DNA of 32,685 bases from Rhizobium sp. Q54 (lineage in GTDB: Bacteria; Pseudomonadota; Alphaproteobacteria; Rhizobiales; Xanthobacteraceae), in contig CAMBQQ010000039.1 in assembly GCA_945870035.1 (NCBI GenBank), forward strand, positions 1-32,685. Reading direction: 5' to 3'. Below the pieces are notes generated by a model. That model saw only the letters and a list, made by a program, of their open reading frames with translations. It was not told where the DNA came from and ran no database searches. Each line of letters starts with the position of its first letter. Position 1 is the first letter of the stretch. A program made the position numbers and the translations under genes. Below, in pieces: positions 31,950-32,685 of the stretch.

Positions 31950-32685
31950 TCAGGCCAAATTTTCGCTGCCCCCCGTCTCACCTTCAGCATCCTTGGCCGC
32001 TGTCAGTTCCAGCGGCATGACGTCAAAGGCGATGCAGATCCGCTCCTCCTCGGCGCCCGTCGGCTGGGTTTCGTGATAAAAATAGCCCGGCATCAGAACC
32101 AGATTGCCGGGCTCGGGTTCGACCAGTCGTTCCTGCCAGCCGGCGCCGGCGAGCGTGACGCCCTCGGGCATGCCGATGTGGGGCGGGCCGACGCGCAACC
32201 ATCCCTGCTTGTTGCCGGGCGTGCGCGAGATGGCCGGACGGACGACATAATAGACGCCGCTCATCCACGCCCGCGGGTGGATGTGGGACAGGTGATGGCC
32301 CTCCCCCTGCGACAGCACCGCCCAGGCGCCGATCCGGTATTCGGCCGGGCGCGAGGCAATGAACGGATGATCGTCGTCCGCCCGCAGCGCGGCGATATAG
32401 CGATCGACCTGACGCGCAATCTCGCCGGCAAAAGCGCGGCAGGCCGGAAGCGCAGAGTCCATGATGTGGTTGTTGCGCCAGGCCTTGCGAATGGCGCGCG
32501 CCTGCACGTCATAGAACTTCAAATTGAATTTGATCTCGGCCGCCAGCGCGGCATGAAAATCGCCGCCGAAGCCATCGGGCAGGACTTGCGGCACCAGCCG
32601 GAAAAACCGGCCGTAGTCGACGAGCCGGTCGACCTCCGCCCGGTCGCCGAGCGCGGCGGCGGCGGCCGCGGCCGCCGCCAGCACC
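31950..32685 (-). CDS. Putative 2OG-Fe(II) oxygenase, cut by right edge
   Basis: At least 244 residues are visible; the frame stays open to the window edge, so the N-terminus is missing. The C-terminal half matches the 2OG-Fe(II) oxygenase group often found behind TPR repeats: HLSHIHPRAWMSGVYYVVRP with likely iron ligands, GNLVLMPGYFYHETQPTGAE with the distal histidine, and ERICIAFDVMPLE with the 2-oxoglutarate-binding arginine. The visible N-terminal part is alanine-rich (LAAAAAAAAALGDRAEVDRL) and may be the end of TPR helices. Substrate unknown. A 137-base gap separates it from gentisate dioxygenase, which reads the same way. Confidence 0.75.
   Translation of the reverse strand, partial: VLAAAAAAAAALGDRAEVDRLVDYGRFFRLVPQVLPDGFGGDFHAALAAEIKFNLKFYDVQARAIRKAWRNNHIMDSALPACRAFAGEIARQVDRYIAALRADDDHPFIASRPAEYRIGAWAVLSQGEGHHLSHIHPRAWMSGVYYVVRPAISRTPGNKQGWLRVGPPHIGMPEGVTLAGAGWQERLVEPEPGNLVLMPGYFYHETQPTGAEEERICIAFDVMPLELTAAKDAEGETGGSENLA

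Overview
The window is a 32.7 kb piece of a GC-rich alphaproteobacterial chromosome. The most likely source is the Hyphomicrobiales, close to Bradyrhizobium, Rhodopseudomonas or Pseudolabrys. Three things point there: a ROSE-type RNA thermometer in front of a small heat-shock gene, an Irr-type iron control element in front of an mbfA-like gene, and the cluster DUF1285 / CoA pyrophosphatase / DUF6111 / cca diverging from moxR / DUF58 / DUF4159. No tRNA, rRNA, CRISPR array or complete mobile element was seen. The species call rests on gene content and recalled family features, not on a database search.

Left part (1-5.6 kb). The left edge cuts an IS5-like transposase gene on the minus strand. 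Next to it is a tRNA-methyltransferase gene (trmL) that has lost its first codons, apparently through the IS insertion. hemF (coproporphyrinogen III oxidase) follows. A minus-strand run reads DUF1285, CoA pyrophosphatase, DUF6111, cca, a DM13 protein and a TSUP transporter. Nearly all its junctions overlap or abut, so it looks like one or two operons.

Middle part (5.8-16.4 kb). moxR, a DUF58 gene, a 951-residue BatA/DUF4159 membrane protein, a lysine-rich small ORF and a VWA/GATase-like membrane protein form one operon. Two LysE/RhtB exporters, an HdeA/B-like periplasmic protein, a GNAT acetyltransferase and a glutathionyl-hydroquinone reductase follow. Palindromic repeats occupy several gaps; one family has copies at about 14.4, 15.5 and 30.6 kb.

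Iron and stress part (16.3-24.5 kb). A Met/His-rich exported protein lies beside a Crp/Fnr regulator and a NUDIX hydrolase. These diverge from the mbfA-like gene, and the Irr box lies between them. A metallophosphoesterase, an unknown anchored protein, a hydroxypyruvate-isomerase-like protein and an isocitrate/isopropylmalate-type dehydrogenase follow. Then comes hsp20 behind a ROSE thermometer and a candidate RpoH promoter. After hsp20 sit three small genes, one of only 26 codons, and two overlapping hairpins, one of which covers a Shine-Dalgarno sequence.

Right part (24.6-32.7 kb). A chemoreceptor with a CheR-tether-like end, an alpha/beta hydrolase whose nucleophile serine is replaced by glycine, a TAXI-TRAP transporter (binding protein plus fused permease), gentisate 1,2-dioxygenase, and a 2OG-Fe(II) oxygenase cut by the window edge. 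The transporter and dioxygenase suggest uptake and ring cleavage of an aromatic acid, but this is inference from neighbourhood.
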